From Kushneria konosiri (GTDB lineage: Bacteria; Pseudomonadota; Gammaproteobacteria; Pseudomonadales; Halomonadaceae), in assembly GCF_002155145.1 (NCBI RefSeq), contig NZ_CP021323.1:3286001-3350000 (forward strand): a stretch of 64,000 nt of DNA. Reading direction: 5' to 3'. This document shows positions 7,684 to 17,754 of the stretch, one piece after another. How positions within the stretch are numbered: the stretch's first letter is position 1; the number at the start of each line of letters is the position of its first letter. The position numbers were made by a program, and so were the translations under genes. The notes beneath the pieces are model-generated. The model had not been told where the DNA came from, did no database searches, and saw nothing but the letters and a program-made list of their open reading frames with translations.

Positions 7684-8694
7684 CTAGTAACGGTTGCCCT
7701 CCATGTCTTCATAGCCAAAGTCCCTGGTCATTGGACGATGGTCAAACAGCTCACCCCAGGCCCGATCATGCGCCGCTGACCGGAAGTTTTTCATGCCCCC
7801 GGTAGGCGTAAAGGTGATCTCACCGAAGTAGATCGCATCACGCATCAGATAAAAGTCAACGCGGGCAAACCCGAACCCTTCAGACAGCTTGAGCGCCAGC
7901 TTCATGGCTCGGTCCAGCTGTGCCGGTTTCTCGATCGGGCATCCTGTATTAAACCGCTCGTTGACCACGTCCACTAGATTCCAGTCCTGATCATAGTAAT
8001 CGACATGAAAATCGGTGAACCGGTCATGCGTCACTTCAATAAAAACCTTCGGCGCCTGGCCTTCCGCCCGGAAACAGTAGAACTTGTAGTCCTTTGGAAT
8101 CTTGCCATTTTCATCGAGCAGCAGCTTTTCGCACATTAACCTTGGTGTAATGGTTCGATAGTGCAACTCGCGACTGTCACGATAAAAATTACTGGCGAGC
8201 CAGTGATCGCTGAGCCGACGCATCAGCTCATAGCTGTAATCGGCCTTGTCGCGGACAACCAGATTATATCCCGAGCCATGATTGGCCTTGAGTACGAAAC
8301 TGTTTGGCAGTCTGTCGTAGTCGTGCCGGGTAAAGGGTTGAGAAATGGGATACAGAGGCAGCAGGGTATCATTGCCGATTTTCTGGCGTACGTAATCTCG
8401 CACCAGCAGCTTGTCACTCAGCGGTGAAAAAATGGGCTCGGGGTGGAGGCGCCGGTAGCATATTTTTTCATTGAAGGTTTCCGGATTTACCAGATTGGGC
8501 CTGACACCAAAATGGTTCTGGTAACGGTGCGCGATGTAAAGGCGATCCGGTATCCAGCGGGAGAAGCTCCTTTTCATCAGGCGCAACAGAGTCTGACGCT
8601 TTCGAGGAAGGAGCTGCTTCTTGTCAGTTTCAAACCCCTGCATCTCTGCTTTGACGTCCTGACTTGCGCTTGAAAACACGTGTAATTCCGCCAT
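7684..8694 (-). CDS. TupA-like ATP-grasp protein
   Basis: This 336-residue protein has the features of the TupA-like ATP-grasp family: GVRPNLVNPETFNEKI near residue 65, FVLKANHGSGYN as the nucleotide-binding loop, KDYKFYCF, and FARVDFYLMRD...GEITFTPTGG as the metal-binding end. TupA joins amino-acid or sugar-acid units during synthesis of a cell-wall polymer. Relatives usually sit in capsule or lipopolysaccharide loci, and many are mislabelled glycosyltransferases. The start at 8694 is set by AGGGGA six bases before ATG; a longer reading to 8748 lacks this. The gene stands alone among flagellar genes, and its upstream region shares a motif with that of flgB. Its substrate cannot be told; flagellin or surface-glycan modification is a guess. 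Confidence 0.85.
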   Translation of the reverse strand: MAELHVFSSASQDVKAEMQGFETDKKQLLPRKRQTLLRLMKRSFSRWIPDRLYIAHRYQNHFGVRPNLVNPETFNEKICYRRLHPEPIFSPLSDKLLVRDYVRQKIGNDTLLPLYPISQPFTRHDYDRLPNSFVLKANHGSGYNLVVRDKADYSYELMRRLSDHWLASNFYRDSRELHYRTITPRLMCEKLLLDENGKIPKDYKFYCFRAEGQAPKVFIEVTHDRFTDFHVDYYDQDWNLVDVVNERFNTGCPIEKPAQLDRAMKLALKLSEGFGFARVDFYLMRDAIYFGEITFTPTGGMKNFRSAAHDRAWGELFDHRPMTRDFGYEDMEGNRY

Positions 8695-8745
8695 TGCTGT
8701 CCCCTGCGAGGTCAATTTGTATTTCAATAAGTAACTTTGACTACG

Positions 8746-8765
8746 CAAAAGGTAAAACGAGTAAC
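8746..8765 (-). promoter_or_regulatory. motif shared with the flgB-flgA region
   Basis: On the minus strand this reads GTTACTCGTTTTACCTTTTG, very close to GTTACTTTCGTTTACCTTTTGG at 32599-32620 between flgB and flgA. A related arrangement (GTAAACGTAACTGAAAGTAAAC, 9921-9942) is upstream of fliE. It may be the local form of an FlhDC box. The remainder of the 449-base gap 8695-9143 holds no gene and no clear promoter for flaG. Confidence 0.35.
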
Positions 8766-9143
8766 GAAAAGAAAGTGTGCCGTAACGCGCATCACCCCTG
8801 GGTGTAGCTGATGTCGTGACGGGTTGAGGGAACTTGTGGCTTACAGGGTGTCACGAGTCGGTCGGCAAGTACGGTTCGCCTTCAGGCTGGCGTCAAAAAA
8901 TCACATAAGATGATGATCTATCGAGAAGAAATATTTTTCATATTGCCGTTTTAATATCTGGAGAGTTTTCTTCGGATCAACGACATGCCGATTTTTGGCA
9001 TCACCTGATCCAATATTTCAGAGCTAAAATTCAGCTTTTTTCGTGATTTATTGTATCAACGATTTTTCATATAACAGCGTTTCGGCACAGTTTTCGGCAC
9101 CACCAAAGGACTTCAACGTAAACCCCGGAAAGGGATCACTCTC

Positions 9144-9485
9144 ATGATCAGCACGTCAGTCATCTCCGGCATGTCCAGCCGTCCGCTCTATGGCAGCTCA
9201 TCCACAGTACTCTCACCTGCATTACCGCTACTTTCCGTGTCCAAATCAACCGAGAAAAAAGAGGCTCCGGTAGCGTTTGAAGACGCCATCACGCAGTTGA
9301 AACAGGGCCTGGGGCAAGTGGGTATCGACATTGACATTCATGATGACAGCGGCCGGATCGTGACACGTGTGATCGACCGCGAAAGTGGTGACGTGATTCG
9401 TCAGATACCGACAGAAGAGGTTCTTCATATGGCACGTATGGCGGCATACCAGCAGCAGGGACGCCTTTTCATGGCTACCGCCTGA
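9144..9485 (+). CDS. flaG: flagellar protein FlaG
   Basis: FlaG family members affect filament length or assembly in polar-flagellate bacteria; the exact role is unsettled. This 113-residue protein has a low-complexity N-terminus (1-45) and the family domain at the C-terminus: VGIDIDIHDDSGRIVTRVID followed by GDVIRQIPTEEVL. AAAGGGA precedes the ATG. It is separate from the flagellin genes and lies next to fliE, which is convergent. No good sigma-28 site was found in front of it. Confidence 0.93.
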   Translation: MISTSVISGMSSRPLYGSSSTVLSPALPLLSVSKSTEKKEAPVAFEDAITQLKQGLGQVGIDIDIHDDSGRIVTRVIDRESGDVIRQIPTEEVLHMARMAAYQQQGRLFMATA

Positions 9486-9500
9486 GACAGGCCAGAATAC

Positions 9501-9536
9501 AGACAGGCGCCCTTGCAGGGCGCCTGTCTGGCCTTT
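9501..9536. terminator. terminator between flaG and fliE
   Basis: AGACAGGCGCCCT and AGGGCGCCTGTCT form a perfect 13-base stem with a three-base loop between convergent genes. The T run is weak (GGCCTTT on the plus side), so it probably serves both directions. Confidence 0.8.
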
Positions 9537-9578
9537 GGAACACGTCAGGCAGGTCTTGTGCCGCCTTTTCAACGATTT

Positions 9579-9902
9579 TTACACCTGCATGCTCATGATC
9601 TCGCGATAGGCACTGAGGACGCGATTGCGCACCTGTATACCCATTTCCATCGAGACGCTGGCTTTTTGCATATCCACCATGACGTCGTTGAGGGCCACAT
9701 TGCTGTCACCTCGCGAAAAGGCGACAGCCTTGGCTTCAGCGGCCTGTTTCATACCGTCAATGCGATCAATCGCTCCTTTTAGCTCTCCTGCAAAACTGAC
9801 ACCGCCTACCTGTTGCGCAGCGCCTTGATGACCGCCTGCCTGCTGCGCCACGCTCTGCATTTGCTGAACAAGGGCCTGAAGGCCCGCTGCTGCCACTGAC
9901 AT
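9579..9902 (-). CDS. fliE: basal-body protein FliE
   Basis: FliE joins the MS ring to the rod and is an early export substrate. The 107-residue form starting MSVAAAGLQALVQQMQ is the usual length; the reading frame extends to 9950 but without a better start. The C-terminal half contains the conserved SNVALNDVMVDMQKASVSME and ends in VLSAYREIMSMQV. As in enteric bacteria it is a one-gene unit divergent from fliF. The 262 bases between them contain GTAAC-type motifs that could be activator sites. Confidence 0.96.
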   Translation of the reverse strand: MSVAAAGLQALVQQMQSVAQQAGGHQGAAQQVGGVSFAGELKGAIDRIDGMKQAAEAKAVAFSRGDSNVALNDVMVDMQKASVSMEMGIQVRNRVLSAYREIMSMQV

Positions 9903-10164
9903 GTTGGTAACTCCGGGAGAGTAAACGTAACTGAAAGTAAACTTTGTCAATTAATGTGGCGCAGCTTAAAGGTGAAGTGCCTTTGTCGATTGTTCTAAAT
10001 AGTGAAAAAAACCACGGCTATTCGATCCTTCAATCTGGTTACTTACCGTAATAATGACGCCACTCCCGGTATAGGGCGCCACCATTTGGCGTCCAGCGCA
10101 TAAAGAGTCTGCCGATGCCCATCGAGCTGAACCCGCGTAACCCCAATAACACTGAGGCGATGTG

Positions 10165-11916
10165 ATGAGTGCTCAAGCAACACAAGGCACCGATCAGAAG
10201 TTGTCCGGACTAATGGATCGCCTCAAGGCCAATCCGCGTCTGCCCCTCATTGTGGCTGGCGCTGCAGCCATTGCGATTCTGGTCGTGCTTTTTCTATGGG
10301 CACGCTCTCCTGATTATCGTGTGCTGTTTTCCAATCTCAGCGATAGCGATGGTGGCGTCATCATTGCGCGCCTTGATCAGATGCAGGTCCCCTATCGCTT
10401 TTCAGAAGGTGGTCAGGCCATCCTGATCCCGGCCGAGCAGGTTGAGCAGACCCGGATGGCACTGGCCAGTGAAGGCCTGCCCAAGGGCGGCGGTGTTGGT
10501 TTTGAACTGATGGACGGCCAGTCTTTCGGGATCAGTCAGTTCGCCGAGCACGTCAATTATCAGCGCGCTCTGGAAGGTGAGCTGGCACGCTCCATCGAAT
10601 CCATCGACTCCGTACAAACCGCGCGCGTGCATCTGGCCATGCCCCAGGAATCCGTGTTTGTACGAGATCGTCGCCAGCCGTCGGCCTCGGTCATTTTGAC
10701 CCTTTATCGCAACCGCGCCGTCAGCGAGGGTCAGGTGAGTGCCATTACGCACCTGGTATCGGCCAGTGTTTCAAACCTGCCGGTCAACCAGGTCACCGTC
10801 GTGGATCAAAACGGTAATCTGCTGTCACAGCCAGCCGGTAATGACACACGTAACCTGAACGATGCCCAGCTCAAGTACACGGCACAGGTAGAAGAGAACT
10901 ACCGCAAGCGTATCGAAGCCCTGCTTGCAACGATCGTGGGTCACAGCAATGTGCGCGCCCAGGTCACCGCCAGCATCGATTTCTCGGTTGGTGAGCATAC
11001 TCAGGAAACCTACGATCCCAACCAGGACCCCAATCAGGCGAGCGTCCGCAGCATTCAATCGAGTGAAAGCGAGCAGATCGGCAGCAATAGTGTTGGCGGT
11101 GTCCCTGGCGCACTGAGCAATCAGCCGGCTCCCAACGTGGCTTCACCGGTTCAAAATGCCAACAACCAGAACAATGCGCAAAATGGCCAGAATAACGGAC
11201 AAAACGGTCAGGCTAATGGCGCACAGGCCACCACCGAGCCTCAGCCCGTGCAGCCACGCTCAACAACGAAAGGCAGCACGACCAATTACGAAGTCAATCG
11301 CCTGATTCGTCATGTACAGGAAGATACCGGTCAGGTCGAGCGGCTGTCCGTCGCGGTGGTAGTCAATTATCGCGATCAGATCGGTGAGGATGGCCAGACC
11401 CAGATGGTCGCCCTGTCCGATGACGAGATGGCAAAGATTCAGCGGCTGGTACGCGAAGGCATGGGATATTCCGAGGCCCGCGGCGACTCGCTTGAAGTGG
11501 TCAATGCCGCCTTTAGCCAGCAGGCTGAAGCTCAGGCACCGACCCTTGCATGGTATGAGAACCCGGACATCATTTCGCTGGCCAAAACGCTGGGGCGCTA
11601 TCTGCTGATTGCCATTGTGGCCTTCATTCTCTGGCGCAAGCTTCTCAAGCCTCTGGTTGAACGTCAGCGCACCCTGATGGTACCGGCAGGAAGCCAGAGT
11701 GCAGGCACCAGCAGTGGCACCCTGCTCGCCACTGCCGGAGATGACGAAGACGATGAATCAGAACCGTCCGACATCGCCGAGCAGATCGCGAAGAAACAGA
11801 AGCGACGTCAGCGCATCGAACATGAAACCCTGCTGAGCTCGGTTCGCGACCAGGCTCAGAAAGACCCAAGAATGGTCGCAATGATTCTCAGAGGCTGGAT
11901 CAATGGCAAAGACTGA
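10165..11916 (+). CDS. fliF: MS-ring protein FliF
   Basis: FliF forms the membrane ring on which the flagellum is built and houses the export gate. About 583 residues: cytoplasmic N-terminus, membrane helix at ~29-47 ([20 protein letters not shown]), large periplasmic region with ring-building domains ([27 protein letters not shown]), a second helix at ~473-490 and a C-terminal FliG-binding tail. GAGG seven bases upstream supports ATG at 10165; a GTG lies just before it. The periplasmic loop carries an unusual Asn/Gln/Gly-rich stretch at about residues 330-353. It is the first gene of fliFGHIJK and overlaps fliG by 14 bases. Confidence 0.98.
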   Translation: MSAQATQGTDQKLSGLMDRLKANPRLPLIVAGAAAIAILVVLFLWARSPDYRVLFSNLSDSDGGVIIARLDQMQVPYRFSEGGQAILIPAEQVEQTRMALASEGLPKGGGVGFELMDGQSFGISQFAEHVNYQRALEGELARSIESIDSVQTARVHLAMPQESVFVRDRRQPSASVILTLYRNRAVSEGQVSAITHLVSASVSNLPVNQVTVVDQNGNLLSQPAGNDTRNLNDAQLKYTAQVEENYRKRIEALLATIVGHSNVRAQVTASIDFSVGEHTQETYDPNQDPNQASVRSIQSSESEQIGSNSVGGVPGALSNQPAPNVASPVQNANNQNNAQNGQNNGQNGQANGAQATTEPQPVQPRSTTKGSTTNYEVNRLIRHVQEDTGQVERLSVAVVVNYRDQIGEDGQTQMVALSDDEMAKIQRLVREGMGYSEARGDSLEVVNAAFSQQAEAQAPTLAWYENPDIISLAKTLGRYLLIAIVAFILWRKLLKPLVERQRTLMVPAGSQSAGTSSGTLLATAGDDEDDESEPSDIAEQIAKKQKRRQRIEHETLLSSVRDQAQKDPRMVAMILRGWINGKD

Positions 11917-12907
11917 AGGCAATGAAGAAGGCATCGAGCGCAGCGCCATTCTCATGATGGCTCTGGATGACGATACGGCCGCTGAAGTCTTTAAGCACAT
12001 GTCACAGCGTGAAGTACAGAAAGTGGGGCTGGCCATGGCCGGTCTCACCCAGCTCACCAACGAGCGTCTGATGGATGTGCTGCGACAGTTCGAAACCGAG
12101 ATCGAAGAACTCGGCGGTTTGAATCTGCAATCGAGCGATCATATCCGCTCGGTGCTGGTCAAGGCGCTGGGTGAGGAGCGCGCGTCCAGCCTGCTGGAAG
12201 ACATTTTCGAATCCGGCAACGACTCAGGCATTGATGCTCTGAACCTGATGGAAGCCAGCGTGGTCTCCGAGATGATCCGCGATGAACATCCGCAGATCAT
12301 TGCCACCATCATGGTTCATCTGGAGCGCCATCAGGCCTCTGAAGTACTGGCCCGCTTTGACGAGGGACTGCGTAACGACGTGATCCTGCGTATTGCCACC
12401 TTCAGCGGCGTTCAGCCCGCGGCCCTGCAGGAGCTGACCGAAGTACTCAGTGGTTTGCTGGATGGTCAGAACCTCAAGCGCAGCAAGATGGGTGGCGTGA
12501 GAACCGCAGCCGAGATCCTCAACCTGATGAACAGTACTCAGGAAGAGAGTGTGATCGAAAGCGTGCGTCACCATGACGACTCTCTGGCGCAGCAGATTCT
12601 TGATGAGATGTTTGTCTTTGACAATCTGGCCGACGTTGAAGATCGCAGCATCAAGCGTATTTTGCAGGATGTGGACAGCAACTCGCTGGTCATCGCCCTC
12701 AAGGGCGCTCCGGAAGAGGTCCGCAACCGCTTCCTTACCAACATGTCCTCTCGTGCGGCAGAACTGTTGCGCGAAGACATGCAGATGCGTGGCCCGATTC
12801 GTCTGTCGCAGGTCGAAGCAGAGCAGAAAAACATCCTGCAACTGGTACGGCGTCTGGCAGATGCCGGCGAAGTAACCCTGGGCGGAGGCGATGACGCCTA
12901 TGTCTAA
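11903..12907 (+). CDS. fliG: motor switch protein FliG
   Basis: FliG is the rotor protein that touches the MotAB stator and carries torque. 334 residues, the normal length, with the N-terminal FliF-binding domain, the middle-domain EHPQ motif ([15 protein letters not shown], about residue 126) and the charged C-terminal helix region ([18 protein letters not shown]). The start overlaps the fliF end by 14 bases, a sign of translational coupling. Confidence 0.98.
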   Translation: MAKTEGNEEGIERSAILMMALDDDTAAEVFKHMSQREVQKVGLAMAGLTQLTNERLMDVLRQFETEIEELGGLNLQSSDHIRSVLVKALGEERASSLLEDIFESGNDSGIDALNLMEASVVSEMIRDEHPQIIATIMVHLERHQASEVLARFDEGLRNDVILRIATFSGVQPAALQELTEVLSGLLDGQNLKRSKMGGVRTAAEILNLMNSTQEESVIESVRHHDDSLAQQILDEMFVFDNLADVEDRSIKRILQDVDSNSLVIALKGAPEEVRNRFLTNMSSRAAELLREDMQMRGPIRLSQVEAEQKNILQLVRRLADAGEVTLGGGDDAYV

Positions 12908-13592
12908 ATCGAGCGACCATAACGCCTGGCAGCGCTGGGAGATGGGCCGGCTGGAACGGCGTCAACCGCGTCAGCCAAGCCCGGAGACACTGGAGAAACA
13001 CAATGTTCCCCAGCGTCGGTCCAATGACGATGAGCGTCGGGCCGCCTTCGAAAGGGCTCGCCAGGAAGGCTTCGAGCAGGGTCAGCGTGAAGGCTTCGAA
13101 GCCGGACATGCAGCCGGTCTCGAGGCCGGCCGGGCGCAGGCCCGTCAGGACTATCAACTCGAGCTGGAATCACGCCTGCACGAGGCACTGGCGCCGGTAG
13201 CAGATATGGTGCACGCCTTTGAAACGGCGGCCGGCAGGCTCAAGGACGATATCGCCTATAGTCTGGTCGAGCTGGCACTGGAGACTGGCCGCCAGCTGGC
13301 CGGTCGGTCACTGGAGCTGGCGCCCGAGCATATCCTCGATGACATTGAAAAGCTGATGATGGAGCATCCGACGCTGGGTGGGTCACCACGCATCTGTGTG
13401 CATCCAGACGATCTGGCCATGGTCCAGAAGGAGCTGAGCACGCTGCTCGGCGATGTCGGCTGGCAGCTCAAAAGTGATATCACCCTGTCACGTGGCGACT
13501 GCCGACTGGAAACCGATCAGCTCGAAATCGATGCTACCCGTGACGATCGATGGGAACGGCTACGGCACGCCGTGGGCCATGGCAAGCACTGA
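12900..13592 (+). CDS. fliH: flagellar export regulator FliH
   Basis: FliH is the stalk-like partner of the FliI ATPase, linking it to the C ring. About 230 residues. The typical glycine-spaced helix is present: [18 protein letters not shown] and on to LEAGRAQA, with Gly every fourth residue. The C-terminal half is the FliI-binding domain. GGAGG at 12884-12888 is only two bases from an ATG at 12891 but eleven from the ATG at 12900, so the latter is preferred; either way it overlaps fliG. Confidence 0.94.
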   Translation: MSKSSDHNAWQRWEMGRLERRQPRQPSPETLEKHNVPQRRSNDDERRAAFERARQEGFEQGQREGFEAGHAAGLEAGRAQARQDYQLELESRLHEALAPVADMVHAFETAAGRLKDDIAYSLVELALETGRQLAGRSLELAPEHILDDIEKLMMEHPTLGGSPRICVHPDDLAMVQKELSTLLGDVGWQLKSDITLSRGDCRLETDQLEIDATRDDRWERLRHAVGHGKH

Positions 13593-13619
13593 TGAATTCC
13601 GCTACAGGAGTGGGTCCTC

Positions 13620-14996
13620 ATGTCATCAAACAGTGACGCCATGCTCAGCCAGTGGAAGCGCACGCTGGAAACTGCGACCCGACGTGTCCAGAACCTGCCG
13701 GCCAATCGCGAACGCGGCCGACTGACCCGGGCGACAGGTCTGGTGCTGGAAGCAGTCGGCCTGCGTTTGCCATTGGGATGCAGCTGCATGGTCGAGCTGG
13801 CCGACGGTCAGGGTGAAACCGAAGCAGAAGTTGTCGGCTTCAACGGTGACAAGCTTTTTTTGATGCCGCTGGTTGAAACCAGTGGGCTGGTACCCGGCGC
13901 TCTGGTCTGGCCGGCCAATCCTCGTCCGGGCGCCGGACAATCCCAGAGCAAGCAGTTGCCGGTCGGAGATGCCCTGCTCGGCCGAGTCGTCGATGCTCGC
14001 GGTCGAGTGCTGGATGGGCGCGGCCCGCTGGTCGAGCCCGACAACGTCTCGCTCAATGCCCCAACGCTTAATCCGCTCCAAAGGGCCCCCATCGAGGAAG
14101 TGCTTGATGTGGGTGTCCGGGCCATCAATGCCCTGCTCACGGTCGGCCGTGGTCAGCGCCTTGGACTTTTTGCCGGTTCCGGCGTGGGCAAGAGCGTACT
14201 GCTGGGCATGATGGCGCGCTATACCCAGGCCGACGTCATCGTCGTGGGTCTGATCGGTGAGCGTGGCCGCGAGGTCAAGGACTTCATCGAAAACATTCTC
14301 GGCGCTGAAGGCCAGCGTCGTGCTGTCGTAGTGGCCGCGCCAGCTGATATGTCACCGCTGCTGCGCCTGCAGGGCGCCGCCTATGCCACGCGTCTGGCTG
14401 AAGACTTCCGCGACCGAGGCAAGAATGTCCTGTTGATCATGGACTCCCTGACCCGCTACGCCATGGCCCAGCGTGAAATTGCTCTCGCCATCGGTGAACC
14501 CCCGGCTACCAAGGGCTATCCGCCCTCGGTCTTTGCCAAACTGCCTGCACTGGTCGAGCGGGCTGGTAATGACGCCCCGGGCAAGGGATCCATTACCGGC
14601 TTTTATACGGTATTGACGGAGGGGGATGATCAGCAGGATCCGATCGCCGATGCTGCTCGTGCCATTCTTGATGGCCATATTGTGCTGTCCCGAAAACTTG
14701 CCGAAGCCGGACATTACCCGGCCATCGACATCGAAGCATCAATAAGCCGTGCAATGACAGCGCTTATTGATGAACCACATTTCGAGTGCATCAAATACTT
14801 TAAGCAGATGTTGTCACGCTATCAGCGTAACCGCGATCTGATCAGCGTAGGAGCCTACGCCGCAGGGAGCGACAGGATGCTGGACGAAGCCATCAGGCTC
14901 TACCCGGCACTGGAAGCCTTCCTGCAGCAGCGCATGAGTGAGCGAGCCGATGTCGAGCATTCGGTAGAGGGGCTCAAGTTACTTCTCACCTCATAG
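13620..14996 (+). CDS. fliI: flagellar export ATPase FliI
   Basis: FliI is a hexameric ATPase of the F1-beta type that helps unfold and load export substrates. 458 residues with Walker [12 protein letters not shown] near residue 180, [13 protein letters not shown], and Walker [19 protein letters not shown] with the catalytic region [23 protein letters not shown] precedes the ATG. It follows fliH after 27 bases. Confidence 0.98.
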   Translation: MSSNSDAMLSQWKRTLETATRRVQNLPANRERGRLTRATGLVLEAVGLRLPLGCSCMVELADGQGETEAEVVGFNGDKLFLMPLVETSGLVPGALVWPANPRPGAGQSQSKQLPVGDALLGRVVDARGRVLDGRGPLVEPDNVSLNAPTLNPLQRAPIEEVLDVGVRAINALLTVGRGQRLGLFAGSGVGKSVLLGMMARYTQADVIVVGLIGERGREVKDFIENILGAEGQRRAVVVAAPADMSPLLRLQGAAYATRLAEDFRDRGKNVLLIMDSLTRYAMAQREIALAIGEPPATKGYPPSVFAKLPALVERAGNDAPGKGSITGFYTVLTEGDDQQDPIADAARAILDGHIVLSRKLAEAGHYPAIDIEASISRAMTALIDEPHFECIKYFKQMLSRYQRNRDLISVGAYAAGSDRMLDEAIRLYPALEAFLQQRMSERADVEHSVEGLKLLLTS

Positions 14997-15042
14997 CGCA
15001 TGGGACACCGACCACAAGACAGTCATCGATACCGAGGGGACC

Positions 15043-15489
15043 ATGTCCAATCACTCATCACTTGAAATGCTGATCGAGCTGGCTGAAGGCGATCGAGATG
15101 CCGCGGCCAAGCTTCTGGGCCAGCTGCGCTCGGCGCATCAGCAAAGCCATACACAGCTCGAGATGTTGAGCGATTATCGCAACGATTACCTGCGTCGTTT
15201 CGAACAGGCCATGCAGCGTGGACTGACCATGGCCTCCATTCAGAATTATCAGCGCTTTTTGTCATCGCTTGACCGTGCCATCGAACATCAGCGTCAGCAG
15301 GTCGACCAGCATGAAGGGCGTATCACGCGGGGAATGACGAACTGGCAGCAGCAGCAAAAGCGTGTGAATTCCTATGACGTGTTGATCAATCGGCGCCGTC
15401 AGGAAGCAGAGCACCGCATGAACAAGCTCGAGCAACGCCAGAGCGATGAATATGCCAGCCGGGCTACCTCCGCGCTGGGTGGATTCTAA
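15043..15489 (+). CDS. fliJ: flagellar export protein FliJ
   Basis: FliJ is the central coiled coil of the FliHIJ complex and activates the FlhA gate. 148 residues, nearly all predicted helix with heptad-like spacing and many Gln, Arg and Glu residues, as usual in the family. GAGGGG eight bases ahead of ATG sets the start. The call rests on position between fliI and fliK plus coiled-coil character. Confidence 0.93.
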   Translation: MSNHSSLEMLIELAEGDRDAAAKLLGQLRSAHQQSHTQLEMLSDYRNDYLRRFEQAMQRGLTMASIQNYQRFLSSLDRAIEHQRQQVDQHEGRITRGMTNWQQQQKRVNSYDVLINRRRQEAEHRMNKLEQRQSDEYASRATSALGGF

Positions 15490-15519
15490 TCACGTTTTTT
15501 CTGTCAGGAAACATGACAC

Positions 15520-17007
15520 ATGTTGACGCCAATCAATGCCCAGGTCACCTCTCAGGCCCCTACCAGCGCCAATAGCGGCAATGCCCGGGGCAGCGAGGGT
15601 GACAACGGCTTTGGTGCACTTTTGAGCGATACAAAAGCGCGCCGCCAAAGCGATACTGAAGCTACTTCCTCGGATAGTCGCGCTACTGCAACGTCTCGAA
15701 GTCAGGGCCGCGCGGATGACACCGGTGCTGATAAAAAAACTGCCACCCTGACTCAGGGCCAGGGGGATGTCACCGCTGAAGGTCGCAAACCGCTACAGAC
15801 GAACGCTTCAAACCAGACACTGTCCAGTACACTCGAGCAGCTTCAGGGCAATCAGCTGGGAAAAAGCACGCGAACTGATGAAACGCCATTAACGCAAGGT
15901 GTTGGTGTGGACCGTACCCGTCCAGCACCGTCGGATCCCAAAGGGGCAAATGATTCACGTCAGATCAGACTTGCAGCCCTGTCAGGTGATCGAGCCTCGC
16001 TCGAGGCGCTCAACACTGAACGTGCCGGCAATCTCCTGTCAAAAACGGACAAGACAATTTCTGCCCGTGGAGAGACCCGCGCTGACGCGGCCCATGACAA
16101 GGGCAAACGCCTGACCGAGCATGAACAAACCGACGATGCCAGCGCTCTTTATGCGCTGATCGACACCGGTTTTGTCATGCCATCCGCATCGGCGCAAAAA
16201 ACGGCCGTTGCTGGTGGCGGTCGTGACAACGCACTGCCTGGCCGAGGTGCCATGCTCGAACAGGGCCTGCGAGGTCGTGACAGCGCAGGCCTTGATACAA
16301 CGCTTTCCAATCTCAAGGGCCGTGACCAGGACAGCGTTAGAGGCGACCGTCTTTTTGGCGAGATTCTTTCTCAGCGCGAAGGGCTGGTCTCTCGAGCAGG
16401 TAGCGCCGGCCCTGATACCACCTTTGGTGCCCAGCTCGGTCAACAGGCCAGCGCTCCGAGCGCCAGCGACAACCCGCTAAGCAGCCTGACGGCACTGACC
16501 GGCCAGTCAGGCACCAACACCATGGCTGCCGGCACCGCCCAAGCGGTGACGACAGCCACCCTGCCCGCCATGGACAGTGATCAGTGGAGTTCAGCGTTCG
16601 AGCGTCAGGTGATCAATCTCAGCATGCGCGGTGGCGGTGAGGCACGGCTCAACATGAACCCGCTTGAACTGGGGCCGCTGTCCATCTCGCTGAAAATGGG
16701 TGAACAGAGCGCGCAGCTGCATATTGCTTCGCATCACGCCCAGGTTCGAGCAGCCATCGAAGCCGCGCTGCCTCAACTGCGTGATGCCTTCAGCGCCAGT
16801 GGCATCGAACTGGGACAGACATCGGTCAGCGATCAGGGGAATTTCCAACAGGGCGGATTTCAGCAACAACAGGAACGTACGCCCGGGGCGCTGGCCTCAC
16901 GCGATACTTCGAACACCATCACGGGTATTGATACCGATGCCGATGTGATCTCGATCAGTGCACCGCCGGGACGATCCCTCAACGGCGGTATTGATCTTTT
17001 TGCCTGA
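15520..17007 (+). CDS. fliK: hook-length control protein FliK
   Basis: FliK measures the hook and triggers FlhB to switch export from hook to filament proteins. 495 residues. Residues 1-320 are low-complexity, rich in Ser, Thr, Gln and Asp (the ruler part). The conserved C-terminal domain starts near 350: EARLNMNPLELGPLSISLKM and LHIASHHAQVRAAIEAALPQ. A Gln-rich segment precedes the tail. It is the last gene of fliFGHIJK, with a terminator after it. A second FliK-like gene lies at 50517. Confidence 0.96.
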   Translation: MLTPINAQVTSQAPTSANSGNARGSEGDNGFGALLSDTKARRQSDTEATSSDSRATATSRSQGRADDTGADKKTATLTQGQGDVTAEGRKPLQTNASNQTLSSTLEQLQGNQLGKSTRTDETPLTQGVGVDRTRPAPSDPKGANDSRQIRLAALSGDRASLEALNTERAGNLLSKTDKTISARGETRADAAHDKGKRLTEHEQTDDASALYALIDTGFVMPSASAQKTAVAGGGRDNALPGRGAMLEQGLRGRDSAGLDTTLSNLKGRDQDSVRGDRLFGEILSQREGLVSRAGSAGPDTTFGAQLGQQASAPSASDNPLSSLTALTGQSGTNTMAAGTAQAVTTATLPAMDSDQWSSAFERQVINLSMRGGGEARLNMNPLELGPLSISLKMGEQSAQLHIASHHAQVRAAIEAALPQLRDAFSASGIELGQTSVSDQGNFQQGGFQQQQERTPGALASRDTSNTITGIDTDADVISISAPPGRSLNGGIDLFA

Positions 17008-17040
17008 TCGCTTTTCTGGCATTGAAGCAAGAGTCTCAAG

Positions 17041-17073
17041 AGCCGCGCCGGTATCTGCCTGCGCGGCTTTTTC
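17041..17073 (+). terminator. terminator after fliK
   Basis: AGCCGCGC and GCGCGGCT form an eight-base stem followed by TTTTT, 33 bases after the fliK stop codon. It separates the fliF and fliL operons. Confidence 0.88.
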
Positions 17074-17256
17074 ATGTCATTGCCCAATCGCCTCACGGAC
17101 TGCCCTGAATTTCAAAACGTCGAGATAACCGTATGAGACCGCGCTATTTGATCCATCGTTTGGCGCGCCAGTCCGTACCATGGCATCAACCCGAACACAT
17201 GATGTTACGGATTAACAAACAAGTGTTCTCAACCCTGACTGGATTGATCTGACGCC

Positions 17257-17748
17257 ATGACGACATCTACCGCAACGCCTCCGGCCAAGACCGGCAGTAA
17301 AAAACTTCTCTGGGTTATCGTTGCGCTGCTGGTCATTCTGGTTGGCCTGGCGAGTGCTGCTGGCGCCTGGTACTTCCTCAAGGGAGATGTCCCGGCCGCA
17401 GCCGCACACGAAGCCGAGCAGGCCGCACCGGCTCCCGTTCCGGTATTCGTTGAGCTCAAGCCGTTTACCGTGAACCTCAATGATGGCACGGGGCGTATTC
17501 TTTATGTCGGTATCACCCTCAAGGCAGAAGGCGAAGAATCCGCTGCCCTCCTGAGAGAGCAGATGCCCGAAGTGCGCAATCGTATTCTGATGGTCCTGAC
17601 CGGCCAGCAAGGCGATCAGCTGACCACACCGGCCGGTAAACAGGCTCTGGCACAGGCTTTGATCGGCGCCTTCGAGAAGCCGTTCAATGGCGATACAAGC
17701 AGCGTCGCGGTCAGCGATGCCCTCTTCACCGATTTCATTGTTCAGTAG
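17257..17748 (+). CDS. fliL: flagellar basal-body protein FliL
   Basis: FliL surrounds the stator units and supports motor output. 163 residues: short basic N-terminus, one membrane helix at about 14-38 (LLWVIVALLVILVGLASAAG), an Ala/Pro-rich linker and a periplasmic domain (VFVELKPFTVNL...ILYVGITLKAEG). It starts the fliLMNOPQR operon; GATGTTACGGATTAAC upstream may hold the activator site. The ribosome-binding site is weak. Confidence 0.97.
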   Translation: MTTSTATPPAKTGSKKLLWVIVALLVILVGLASAAGAWYFLKGDVPAAAAHEAEQAAPAPVPVFVELKPFTVNLNDGTGRILYVGITLKAEGEESAALLREQMPEVRNRILMVLTGQQGDQLTTPAGKQALAQALIGAFEKPFNGDTSSVAVSDALFTDFIVQ

Positions 17749-17754
17749 GTCCTC

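Noticed and set aside
9966-9992. TAAAGGTG...GTCGATTG before fliF as a sigma-28 promoter
   Set aside because: The spacer is 14 and the -10 box has several mismatches; fliF is expected to be an early, FlhDC-class gene.
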